Source: CAYOYH01 sp964408165
GTDB lineage: Bacteria; Patescibacteriota; Saccharimonadia; Saccharimonadales; CAYOYH01
Length of the DNA: 14,577 nt
NCBI GenBank assembly: GCA_964408165.1
Contig: CAYOYH010000019.1
Span: forward strand, 1-14,577
Reading direction: 5' to 3'
Below, piece after piece: positions 6,438 through 11,964 of this stretch. Both the position numbers and the translations under genes were made by a program. Under the pieces are notes generated by a model, which had not been told where the DNA came from, made no database searches, and saw only the letters and a program-made list of their open reading frames with translations. How positions within the stretch are numbered: the stretch's first letter is position 1; each line of letters opens with the position of its first letter.

Positions 6438-6515
6438 GGGCTCGTGGTGTAGCTGGCCTAACACGCCTCCCTGTCACGGAGGAGATCGCCGGTTCAAATC
6501 CGGTCGGGCCCGCCA
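6438..6515 (+). tRNA. tRNA-Asp (anticodon GUC)
   Basis: 78 bases including encoded CCA. The acceptor stem GGGCTCG pairs with CGGGCCC (one T-G pair). The anticodon arm is CCTCC, loop CTGTCAC, GGAGG. The T arm is GCCGG, TTCAAAT, CCGGT. The anticodon GTC reads Asp codons. The discriminator base is G, as usual for tRNA-Asp. Being a GUN anticodon, it is a natural substrate of the Tgt encoded in this window. Confidence 0.97.
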
Positions 6516-6553
6516 GAATTATGAAATCACCCTTAGTGGTGATTTTTTAATTC
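6516..6553 (+). terminator. intrinsic terminator of tRNA-Asp
   Basis: Begins immediately after the CCA. GAATTA...AAATCACC, a short loop, GGTGATTT, a T run and TAATTC form a stem with a T6 tract in its 3' arm. Confidence 0.8.
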
Positions 6554-6720
6554 TGATGAACTTCGTTCAGATTTGAACCGGCACAGCCACAAAGTGGCGC
6601 CGCGTCTACAGGTATGAGCGTGCAGGAGCTTGCTCCGATAAGCGATTACCGTGTTGATACGGAAAATAGTCGCTACTCAATCTTAGTTCATCTTAGTTCA
6701 GTGCTGCAAGGGTGCTCAGA

Positions 6721-6745
6721 GTTGCAAGGGTACGGCCCTTGCAAC
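6721..6745 (+). repeat. TTGCAAGGG palindrome, copy 4
   Basis: GTTGCAAGGG, TACGG, CCCTTGCAAC: 10-bp stem. From 6713 the 33 bases through 6745 are identical to 8900-8932 (copy 5). An isolated half (CTGCAAGGGTG) lies just upstream at about 6704-6714. Confidence 0.85.
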
Positions 6746-6762
6746 TGTTAATGAGTGTTGTC

Positions 6763-6936
6763 GCTGGTTGCTTTAGGCGATGAAGAATGGTTGAAGGCAA
6801 TAGAGTTACCCTCTACTGACAGCTACTGGTCTTGGTGATTTAATTGAGCTCACCGCTACGATGGGTTGGCTCTGGTTGGGAGTGTCCCTGCTCGTACAAG
6901 CAATACTCAGCTTTTTGTACTGTTTTTTGAACTTTT
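6763..6936 (+). repeat. 174-bp perfect direct repeat, copy A
   Basis: Identical, base by base, to 8985-9158 in the same orientation. Both copies follow a TTGCAAGGG palindrome preceded by GCTCAGA. Between palindrome and repeat, copy A has 17 bases and copy B has 52. The 3' end of this copy (last 32 bases or so, read on the minus strand) is in frame with the toxin start at 6970. No transposase is encoded in it. The 50- to 60-codon open frames inside look incidental. Confidence 0.95.
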
Positions 6937-6970
6937 TTGAAAAACGAATCTCGTTTATGATTTTAACCAT
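6806..6970 (-). pseudogene. truncated RelE/YafQ-type toxin
   Basis: The ATG at 6970 overlaps the 3' end of the RelB-like antitoxin frame, the usual type II toxin-antitoxin arrangement. The first 21 residues (MVKIINEIRFS, then KKFKKQYKKL) look like the N-terminus of a RelE/YafQ-family ribosome-dependent mRNA endonuclease. After that the frame runs into unrelated repeat sequence (IACTSRDTPNQSQ...) and stops at residue 54. None of the catalytic C-terminal half is present, so no toxin activity is expected. The break lies within the 174-bp repeat, so the gene was lost before or when the repeat was formed. The family call rests on a short segment plus context. Confidence 0.6.
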
Positions 6971-7226
6971 TTTATCGCATCCTGAGCATCTTCGAAGGTT
7001 GGGAAGGATTCTTGTTGGCTTTTGCGTCTTCGTGGAGCTTCAGTAACTCTTTTTCTACCTCTGGTCGCAACTTAGAAGTATCACTGATGGTGATGGAGCG
7101 AGTTCTGACGAATTATCGCAAATTGCTAGAAACTACAGTGCTTAGTGGCAAGCCTAGGGCCTTGGCAGCTTCTTGCTCTTCCCTCTTTAATCCTGGATCC
7201 AGCTTTACGCGCAGTACGGTGTTCAT
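6955..7226 (-). pseudogene. relB: decayed RelB/DinJ-type antitoxin
   Basis: Reading from ATG 7226 gives the typical RelB/DinJ start MNTVLRVKLDPGLKREEQEA, AKALGLPLSTVVSSNLR (ribbon-helix-helix), then TAA at 7113-7115, then FVRTRSITISDTSKLRPEVE, KELLKLHEDAKANKNPS. CAA to TAA is the likely change, since relatives commonly carry a glutamine there. Near the 3' end the current frame gives SQPSKMLRMR, but one base away it reads FEDAQDAIKWLKS-stop, the expected family ending. A one-base deletion in a C run at about 6997-7003 would explain this. Two independent lesions plus a truncated toxin partner indicate a dead locus, unless the assembly contains errors. The frame-corrected end is 6955. Confidence 0.75.
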
Positions 7227-7282
7227 CGTAACCATACTGTACGCAACGGCTACAGAGTGTTGTGAAGACCCCATGATGGGTT

Positions 7283-7430
7283 AAAAGCCTGCCTGCCGGC
7301 AGGTTGGGAGGTGGGAGACAGCAGGCAATGGGCGGCGGGGAATGGGCAGTGGGAGCTGGTATATCGCAGTTCGTAGTTGCCTCATTCTAGATTCTATCGT
7401 CTAACTTCTAAATTCCAACTCCCTCCGCCC
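7283..7430. repeat. low-complexity purine/pyrimidine tract with CCTGCCGGCAGG palindrome
   Basis: Starts with GCCTGCCTGCCGGCAGGT, a near-palindrome. A purine-rich stretch follows (GGGAGGTGGGAGACAGCAGG, GGGCGGCGGGGAATGGGCAG). It ends in a pyrimidine-rich stretch that shares CGTCTAACTTCTAA with the left end of the window. No coding signal. Confidence 0.5.
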
Positions 7431-7431
7431 C

Positions 7432-7460
7432 TTGACAGCAACCCATGCATGCCTTTAAAG
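7432..7460 (+). promoter_or_regulatory. possible promoter of the RpfB-like gene
   Basis: TTGACA (7432-7437) is a perfect -35 hexamer. TTAAAG (7455-7460) follows after 17 bases, a mediocre -10. If used, transcription would begin near 7467, after the ATG at 7445, which favours a later start such as TTG at 7532. Confidence 0.4.
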
Positions 7461-8605
7461 TAGTGCCGTTCCAAGCAATTGCAGTCAATTTGGTGGTTAC
7501 CTGCAGAACAACTGGCTTTGGGGCGCATATTTTGAAGAATTATATTCTAAACAAGAAGCTGCTTAGTTGGCCCCCTGTTGGGGTGGTTTTCTTGCTATTC
7601 GTAGCTCTATTCATGACATCGATTGTTTCTGGAGCTGTTTGGGCTCAAAGCGAACTCGCTGCAGACTCCTCTGAGTATCCCACCAAGCCTGTGTCAAGCT
7701 CCGGGACTGCCCCTTTGGGCGCAAATGTCTACCGCCCTTATTTGGTCAAAATAGTAGATGGGGACTTAGAAATTATCACCTCGACAGTGCATCGAAACCC
7801 CAGCGATATCCTCAAGGCTGTCGGTCTGATCCTTTACCTGGAAGATGAGTTGGAAATTAAAAACAATCCCGACCTTGCTAGCAATCCTCTTGTGGGCTTC
7901 CAGCTGTTTGTCGACCGTGCCACCTTGGTTGAGTTTAGTTTGCGTGGTGCGCCCACTGTTGCTGTCCGAACTCAAAGCCATACTGTCGCCGACCTGCTTA
8001 GTGAAAGAGGGGTGATTTTGGGCGCCACCGACATCGTAAAGCCGGCTCTCAACGCCAAACTAGTTCCGGGAAGCCCAGTTTCGGTACACAAAGTAGGCAC
8101 TAAAACCGTCACCCTAGAAAAAGATCTAGCTTTTAGTAGAAAGTTTATCGATGCCTCCAGTATGGCTTACGGCTTACAGCAAATCAAAACACCTGGCATT
8201 GTCGGCAAAGTTCGTGTTACCTACCAAATAACCTACCATGACAGTATCGAGGTATTCAGAGTTGTAGTGCGTTCTACAACGCTAAAAGAGCCTACTGAGG
8301 AAACGGTGGTTCGGGGCGTCCAGGGCGCGCCTGCTTCTAAGGGGCCCTTGAACACAGCTCAGATGCAGTTTCTTGGAAATTGCGAATCGGGCATGAACCC
8401 TGCCATAAACACCGGTAACGGATTCTATGGTGCATTTCAGTTTAAAATCAGAACCTGGAACGCCATGCAAACTGGCTACTCCCGTGCCGATTTAGCCCCT
8501 TTAGATGTGCAGATTGCCGCCGTTCAGAAACTACTTACCAGCTCCAGTATTTTTAGTCAATTCCCTAGTTGCGCCAATCAAATGGTGGCTGTCGGATTGT
8601 TGTAA
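7445..8605 (+). CDS. rpfB: secreted RpfB-like protein (DUF348-G5-Rpf domains)
   Basis: 386 residues in the open frame. A hydrophobic signal or anchor segment at 43-66 (PPVGVVFLLFVALFMTSIVSG) ends in AVWA-Q. DUF348-type repeats follow at about 100-215, then a G5 domain at about 215-290 (TKTVTLEKDL...), and a resuscitation-promoting-factor domain from 304 to the end. The catalytic Glu314 lies in NCESGMNP, followed by INTGNGFYGAFQF and TW; Cys313 and Cys376 can form the family disulfide. Rpf enzymes cut peptidoglycan like lysozyme or lytic transglycosylases. In an epibiont this could remodel its own wall or the host's (inference). ATG 7445 has no ribosome binding site. TTG at 7532, behind GGGG, would place the signal peptide near the N-terminus and fits the promoter better. 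The gene is bracketed by 174-bp direct repeats. Confidence 0.88.
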   Translation: MHAFKVVPFQAIAVNLVVTCRTTGFGAHILKNYILNKKLLSWPPVGVVFLLFVALFMTSIVSGAVWAQSELAADSSEYPTKPVSSSGTAPLGANVYRPYLVKIVDGDLEIITSTVHRNPSDILKAVGLILYLEDELEIKNNPDLASNPLVGFQLFVDRATLVEFSLRGAPTVAVRTQSHTVADLLSERGVILGATDIVKPALNAKLVPGSPVSVHKVGTKTVTLEKDLAFSRKFIDASSMAYGLQQIKTPGIVGKVRVTYQITYHDSIEVFRVVVRSTTLKEPTEETVVRGVQGAPASKGPLNTAQMQFLGNCESGMNPAINTGNGFYGAFQFKIRTWNAMQTGYSRADLAPLDVQIAAVQKLLTSSSIFSQFPSCANQMVAVGLL

Positions 8606-8907
8606 AAATTAATCCCAAGATTTGTGCGTTCGAGTAGGATTTAATGTCGGCCTGTCTAAGCTACAGCGACCACCAGAAAAATAAACCTGGAACCCTGGCG
8701 CGAACTAAACCCATGCAAGAGCGTAAATCCTGAACTAATTCTGTAGTAATTCAAACAACGTAACCAATTCTGACGCCGAGGCTCCGCGCCCGTTAGTAGC
8801 GCCGGTGCACCGAACGAGTAGTGTGTCCAGGGGGTGTTTGTGAAATTCCTCTTCCGATGCGAACCATCGGAGAGCTTCGGTACCTCTCTGAAGCCTAGAT
8901 GCTCAGA
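8606..8907. other. gene-free segment with small hairpins
   Basis: About 300 bases without a supported gene. Two adjacent hairpins are visible: CCGATG-CGAAC-CATCGG near 8853-8869 and CTTCGG-TACCTCTC-TGAAG just after. They could belong to a small RNA or form the 3' end of the rpfB-like transcript. A 91-codon open frame on the minus strand (8656-8931) starts inside a palindrome and has no recognisable domain. Confidence 0.3.
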
Positions 8908-8932
8908 GTTGCAAGGGTACGGCCCTTGCAAC
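8908..8932 (+). repeat. TTGCAAGGG palindrome, copy 5
   Basis: GTTGCAAGGG, TACGG, CCCTTGCAAC: 10-bp perfect stem, preceded by GCTCAGA exactly as in copy 4. It stands 52 bases before copy B of the 174-bp repeat. Confidence 0.85.
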
Positions 8933-8984
8933 AGTTAACAGGATTGGATTCTGGAGAGTTAGCCTTCCTGGGTGGTGTTGTCTT

Positions 8985-9158
8985 GCTGGTTGCTTTAGGC
9001 GATGAAGAATGGTTGAAGGCAATAGAGTTACCCTCTACTGACAGCTACTGGTCTTGGTGATTTAATTGAGCTCACCGCTACGATGGGTTGGCTCTGGTTG
9101 GGAGTGTCCCTGCTCGTACAAGCAATACTCAGCTTTTTGTACTGTTTTTTGAACTTTT
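8985..9158 (+). repeat. 174-bp perfect direct repeat, copy B
   Basis: Identical to 6763-6936. At its right edge it carries the toxin codons KKFKKQYKKL on the minus strand, but no toxin start lies upstream: in that frame the neighbouring sequence reaches a TGA within about a dozen codons. This copy therefore looks like the derived one. It ends 50 bases before the stop of the PpiC-like gene. Confidence 0.95.
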
Positions 9159-9208
9159 CCGACCAAAAGACTTTACAAAACAAGGCTCACAGGCTCGCTA
9201 AGTCTGGG

Positions 9209-10327
9209 CTAGAGAGTAATAAAACTCCTTATTTTCAACCCTTCTTTGTGGCTATCGATAAACACTTGCAGATTCTCCCATTTGATAAGTATGTGGGCAA
9301 CGTTAATTTTGTCTTCACCCTCAGACCCCAGCCGTTTCACTATGTGCAGGCCGAATGTCGTCTCCACTACTGCCGACACTTCGCCATCAGCCAAAGCAAA
9401 AGCTGCGTCAATGAGCGATCTAGGTAGATCCTTCTCGTCACGAGTAATCACGCCGAGTACACCCTTCTTTTCATTCGTTAGGGCATCTTCAGAATACTTA
9501 GCCACTGCCGCCTCAAAAGTCTTCTCACCACCTGTAATGACAACGTGCAGTGTTTCGATTTCACTTCTGGTGTCTGTATCTAGCACTCCGAGAACCTTTT
9601 GCCTTAAAAGCTGGCCTTCAATCACTCTTTTTAAATCATTGATCCCCCAGCCATAGAAATCTCGCAGTGTGCCCTCTAGTGTCTTATCGTCCTGGCCAAC
9701 TCCGCTTGTTTCCCGAATTGTATCGAGGTGACGATTAATCTCCTCATCGCTAACGGCTACACCATTCAAAACAGCTAATTGACGAACGACCTCGTTTTCT
9801 TTCACTCGATTGAGCGAAGCTTTTTTTAAGTTTTTTAGAGCCTCGCGACCCTCTGGGGTTTCAAAATCCACGTTTTCTTGATTGATAAGATAGTGGGCAT
9901 TTTGGCGCACTTCAAAAAGGTATTTTTCAAAACTCACCCACGAACCACCCACTTTAGCCACAGGGGCAGGAGCAATTCTAGAGATGCGGTAAGCAAAATC
10001 TCCAATGCTTTGTTGTTTGTAAAGCAACGAATAGCTAAATGCGCTCAGCAACAGTAGTGTGATCATGACTAAAGCTGAAGAAATTATAGCTATTTTGTGT
10101 TTTGAGTGTTTGAGCGGATACTTAAACTTCTTAGCATCGTCAAGAGCTTCCTGCCGATGCTTGGTCATAGAATCGTTGGTTACTCGTTTCGGACTAGCTA
10201 CAGCCAGTTTATCTTCACCGCTAATGTAGCTTCTAGCTTTGGCCTTAAAAACTTTTTTAGCTTTTTTACTCTTCTTGTGAAGCGTGCGCTTCTTGGCCTT
10301 CGGTTTCTTGGGCTTCCTGATGTCCAT
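9209..10327 (-). CDS. membrane-anchored peptidyl-prolyl isomerase (SurA/PpiC type)
   Basis: 372 residues. A very basic, Lys-rich N-terminal region (1-75) is followed by one membrane helix at about 79-103 (IAIISSALVMITLLLLSAFS). A SurA-N-like helical chaperone domain at about 120-245 (VAKVGGSWVSFEKYLFEV, VRQLAVLNGVAVSDEEINRHL) leads to a PpiC rotamase domain at about 255-335 (LHVVITGGEKTFEAAVAKYS, GVLGVITRDEKDLP, ALADGEVSAVVETTFGLHIVK). It should sit outside the membrane and help fold exported proteins. The start ATG has no ribosome binding site and overlaps the PH-domain gene by 62 bases, so translation is probably coupled. Met54 is an alternative start. The tail after the rotamase (AHILIKWENLQVFID) ends near repeat copy B but looks complete. 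Confidence 0.9.
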   Translation of the reverse strand: MDIRKPKKPKAKKRTLHKKSKKAKKVFKAKARSYISGEDKLAVASPKRVTNDSMTKHRQEALDDAKKFKYPLKHSKHKIAIISSALVMITLLLLSAFSYSLLYKQQSIGDFAYRISRIAPAPVAKVGGSWVSFEKYLFEVRQNAHYLINQENVDFETPEGREALKNLKKASLNRVKENEVVRQLAVLNGVAVSDEEINRHLDTIRETSGVGQDDKTLEGTLRDFYGWGINDLKRVIEGQLLRQKVLGVLDTDTRSEIETLHVVITGGEKTFEAAVAKYSEDALTNEKKGVLGVITRDEKDLPRSLIDAAFALADGEVSAVVETTFGLHIVKRLGSEGEDKINVAHILIKWENLQVFIDSHKEGLKIRSFITL

Positions 10328-10805
10328 GTTGTTTGATTACCTTGGTTAATCTTGTTTGAATTTCCTGGGGATGGCGTATCTTCTCTAGAACTAAATCGCC
10401 CACGAAAGTTTGTATGACTATTGTACCAAACCCTAGCACTGTTTGCTGTATGCCAGCTATTTGCGAATTGACATTCTGTATCTTGTTTAAGCCAACGCCA
10501 ACTATGCTTCGGTTGAATAACCCCTTTTGTTTTATTTGCACAAACCTCTGGTCGGTAATAATGTAGATGCTGTAATACCAAGCAATCCATTCATAAAACA
10601 TATGCAGTGCGCCAATTAATAGCCCGACTAACGCCAGCCACAGTAGGTCTGAATTTGTAGGCCAGATAGTTATCGGGGTAAAACCCAGAATCATCATTGC
10701 CAGCAATCCTATGAGGCCACGACGCATTGTCACCGAATGGTGACGAAAAACATAGAGTATTTCTTCATCATCATGCTGATTTTCAAATGAATATGTTTTG
10801 GACAT
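10266..10805 (-). CDS. PH-domain membrane protein (bacterial PH, YdbS-like)
   Basis: 179 residues. After a short N-terminus (EEILYVFRHHSVTMRRG) come two membrane helices (LIGLLAMMILGFTPITIW and LLWLALVGLLIGALHMFYEWIAWYYSIYIIT). A bacterial PH-like (bPH2) domain follows: TDQRFVQIKQKGLFNRSIVGVGLNKIQNVN, then IVIQTFVGDLVLEKIRHPQEI. The QNV and I..P motifs are typical of YdbS/YdbT-like proteins, whose function is not well defined. The C-terminus is Gln/Glu-rich (QEAQETEGQEA) and shares 62 bases with the basic N-terminus of the isomerase gene. There is no Shine-Dalgarno site before the ATG; GATACT lies 6 bases upstream and may be a -10 box of a leaderless message. It probably forms an operon with the isomerase gene. 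Confidence 0.88.
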   Translation of the reverse strand: MSKTYSFENQHDDEEILYVFRHHSVTMRRGLIGLLAMMILGFTPITIWPTNSDLLWLALVGLLIGALHMFYEWIAWYYSIYIITDQRFVQIKQKGLFNRSIVGVGLNKIQNVNSQIAGIQQTVLGFGTIVIQTFVGDLVLEKIRHPQEIQTRLTKVIKQHGHQEAQETEGQEAHASQEE

Positions 10806-11193
10806 ACTGCTAGTATCGATTATGTGGTGTCAAGTAGCAAGCGTGCCTGATGGCGCAGCTACGATTACAGATGCGGAAAATTCCCACTAAGAATGCGGCG
10901 AAGCCTAGGACACCGCAGAGCTTCTCGGAAACAAGCCGACGCAGGCTCACCAAGCACTACACGGGAGACGGCGGCACATGGGGCTACCTAAGATGATGGC
11001 ACCAGCCCAGTTGTGGCAATACTATAAAGAAGGCCCAGAGCTTGCTACAATAGAGCTAGCGAAAGCTACCAAAAAAGTCGCATTTGGGTGAGACTTTGCG
11101 ATGATGTTCTGTTCCCGTCCTTCATGCTTAAATACTTAGCGTGGGCTAGAGTTGCATTATGCACCTGCGTGTGATGGTGGGCTCGCCAAGTAC
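10806..11193. other. gene-poor segment before tRNA-Arg
   Basis: No intact gene. A short plus-strand open frame at 10978-11091 (MMAPAQLWQYYKEGPELATI...) looks protein-like. A neighbouring frame just upstream (RRRLTKHYTGDGGTWGYLR) joins it if one base is shifted, so a broken gene is possible. TGCTACAAT at about 11043-11051 resembles an extended -10 box and could start the tRNA-Arg transcript 140 bases downstream. Confidence 0.3.
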
Positions 11194-11270
11194 GCTCCGG
11201 TAGCTCAACTGGATAGAGCAGATCCGTCCTAAGGATAAGGTTGGGGGTTCGACTCCCTCCCGGAGTACCA
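11194..11270 (+). tRNA. tRNA-Arg (anticodon CCU)
   Basis: 77 bases with encoded CCA. The acceptor GCTCCGG pairs with CCGGAGT (the first pair is G-T). D arm GCTC/GAGC. Anticodon arm GATCC, loop GTCCTAA, GGATA, with a G-A mismatch at 27-43 and an unusual G at position 32. T arm GGGGG, TTCGACT, CCCTC (one G-T pair). Anticodon CCT reads AGG. The three irregularities lower certainty about function, but the overall fold and A discriminator fit. Confidence 0.92.
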
Positions 11271-11309
11271 AGTTAATAATCGACCCTCGTGGTCGGTTTT
11301 TAACTTGGT
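11267..11309 (+). terminator. terminator hairpin starting in the tRNA-Arg 3' end
   Basis: ACCAAGTTAA pairs with TTAACTTGGT around an inner CGACC-CTCGT-GGTCG stem followed by TTTTT. The stem uses the last four bases of the tRNA (ACCA), so the tRNA 3' end must be freed by cleavage or unfolding. Confidence 0.75.
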
Positions 11310-11401
11310 TATTCACGAAGTGATCCGAACCCTAGGGTTCGAAGACAAGCTGCTATCGCAGATGCTTGCATCGAGAAAGCAGTGAAGGCGCATCGCACGA
11401 T

Positions 11402-11421
11402 ACTCCCTCCCGGAGTACCAA
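11402..11421 (+). repeat. 20-bp copy of the tRNA-Arg 3' end
   Basis: Identical to 11252-11271 (T-loop end, 3' acceptor strand and CCA of tRNA-Arg plus one base). No other part of a tRNA precedes it. Direct repeats of a tRNA 3' end are the hallmark of integrase attachment sites, but the DNA between the two copies is only about 130 bases. It also contains a 16-bp perfect palindrome at 11326-11341 (CGAACCCTAGGGTTCG). It may be a remnant of an excised element or a local duplication. Confidence 0.7.
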
Positions 11422-11456
11422 TCAAAAAACCAGGTTAAAGCCTGGTTTTTTGATTG
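11419..11456. terminator. bidirectional terminator between the tRNA side and ndk
   Basis: CAATCAAAAAACCAGG, loop TTAAAG, then its exact complement: 16-bp stem with six A and six T in the arms, so it can end transcription from both sides. It lies 13 bases past the ndk stop. Confidence 0.85.
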
Positions 11457-11469
11457 CTTAATTCATGAA

Positions 11470-11964
11470 CTATTTAGTATGTTTCTCGTGCACCGTTTCA
11501 TATTCATACAAATCATCATCTTTGAACCAATGCGCTATTTCTTGCCCTGCATCACTTTTGTCCCCTGAGGCATGAATCAAGTTTGGCACGCCCATATTCT
11601 TTTTATCAGCATGGCTAAAGCTCATATGCGCATAATCACCCCTGATGGTACCGGGAGTAGCTTCTTTCGGTTCAGTAGTGCCAACCATCTTGCGAACCTG
11701 CCCTATTGCCTCCGCGCCCTCCAGCACAACGGCGATAACCGGGCCAGACTGCATCATTGCCAGCGTAACTTTAAAAGCTTTCTCGCCTCTCCTTGAAACC
11801 ATCTTGCCTATACCCTCGTAATGCGCATGGTAGTGTTCTTCGTCTGGCTGGAGCATCTTAACTCCGACAATTTTTAGCCCGACCTTCTCAAATCTACTCA
11901 AAATTTCTCCTGCAAAGCCGCGCTGCACAGCATCTGGCTTCAAGATAATAAGTGTTCGTTCCAT
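11470..11964 (-). CDS. ndk: nucleoside diphosphate kinase
   Basis: 164 residues, slightly longer than the common 140-150. It moves the gamma phosphate from ATP to nucleoside diphosphates through a phosphohistidine. Signatures: start ERTLIILKPDAVQRGFAGEI, the TEPKEATPGTIRGDY loop at about 97-111, and catalytic His131 in NLIHASGDKSDAG. An insertion between GDY and NLIHAS (AHMSFSHADKKNMGVP) accounts for the extra length; similar insertions occur in a subset of bacterial and archaeal enzymes. The C-terminus is acidic, then basic (KDDDLYEYETVHEKHTK). A clear GAGGAA ribosome binding site precedes the ATG. It is a single gene ended by the strong hairpin at 11419-11456. Confidence 0.97.
   Translation of the reverse strand: MERTLIILKPDAVQRGFAGEILSRFEKVGLKIVGVKMLQPDEEHYHAHYEGIGKMVSRRGEKAFKVTLAMMQSGPVIAVVLEGAEAIGQVRKMVGTTEPKEATPGTIRGDYAHMSFSHADKKNMGVPNLIHASGDKSDAGQEIAHWFKDDDLYEYETVHEKHTK

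Noticed and set aside
6284..6550. 88-codon plus-strand open frame
   Set aside because: It runs straight through tRNA-Asp and its terminator, so it is not a gene.
6861..7046. Plus-strand open frame MGWLWLGVSLLVQAILSFLYCF as a small membrane protein, shared with 9083 onward
   Set aside because: The hydrophobic part is identical in both copies only because the 174-bp repeat is identical. The frames diverge at the repeat border, and the opposite strand explains the sequence as a toxin fragment. A conserved short membrane peptide cannot be fully excluded.
7113..7115. Recoding of TAA as an amino acid in the antitoxin
   Set aside because: All intact genes here use TAA and TAG as ordinary stops, and a second lesion in the same frame supports decay.
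8656..8931. 91-codon minus-strand open frame
   Set aside because: Its start lies in palindrome copy 5, it has no ribosome binding site, domain or protein-like composition.
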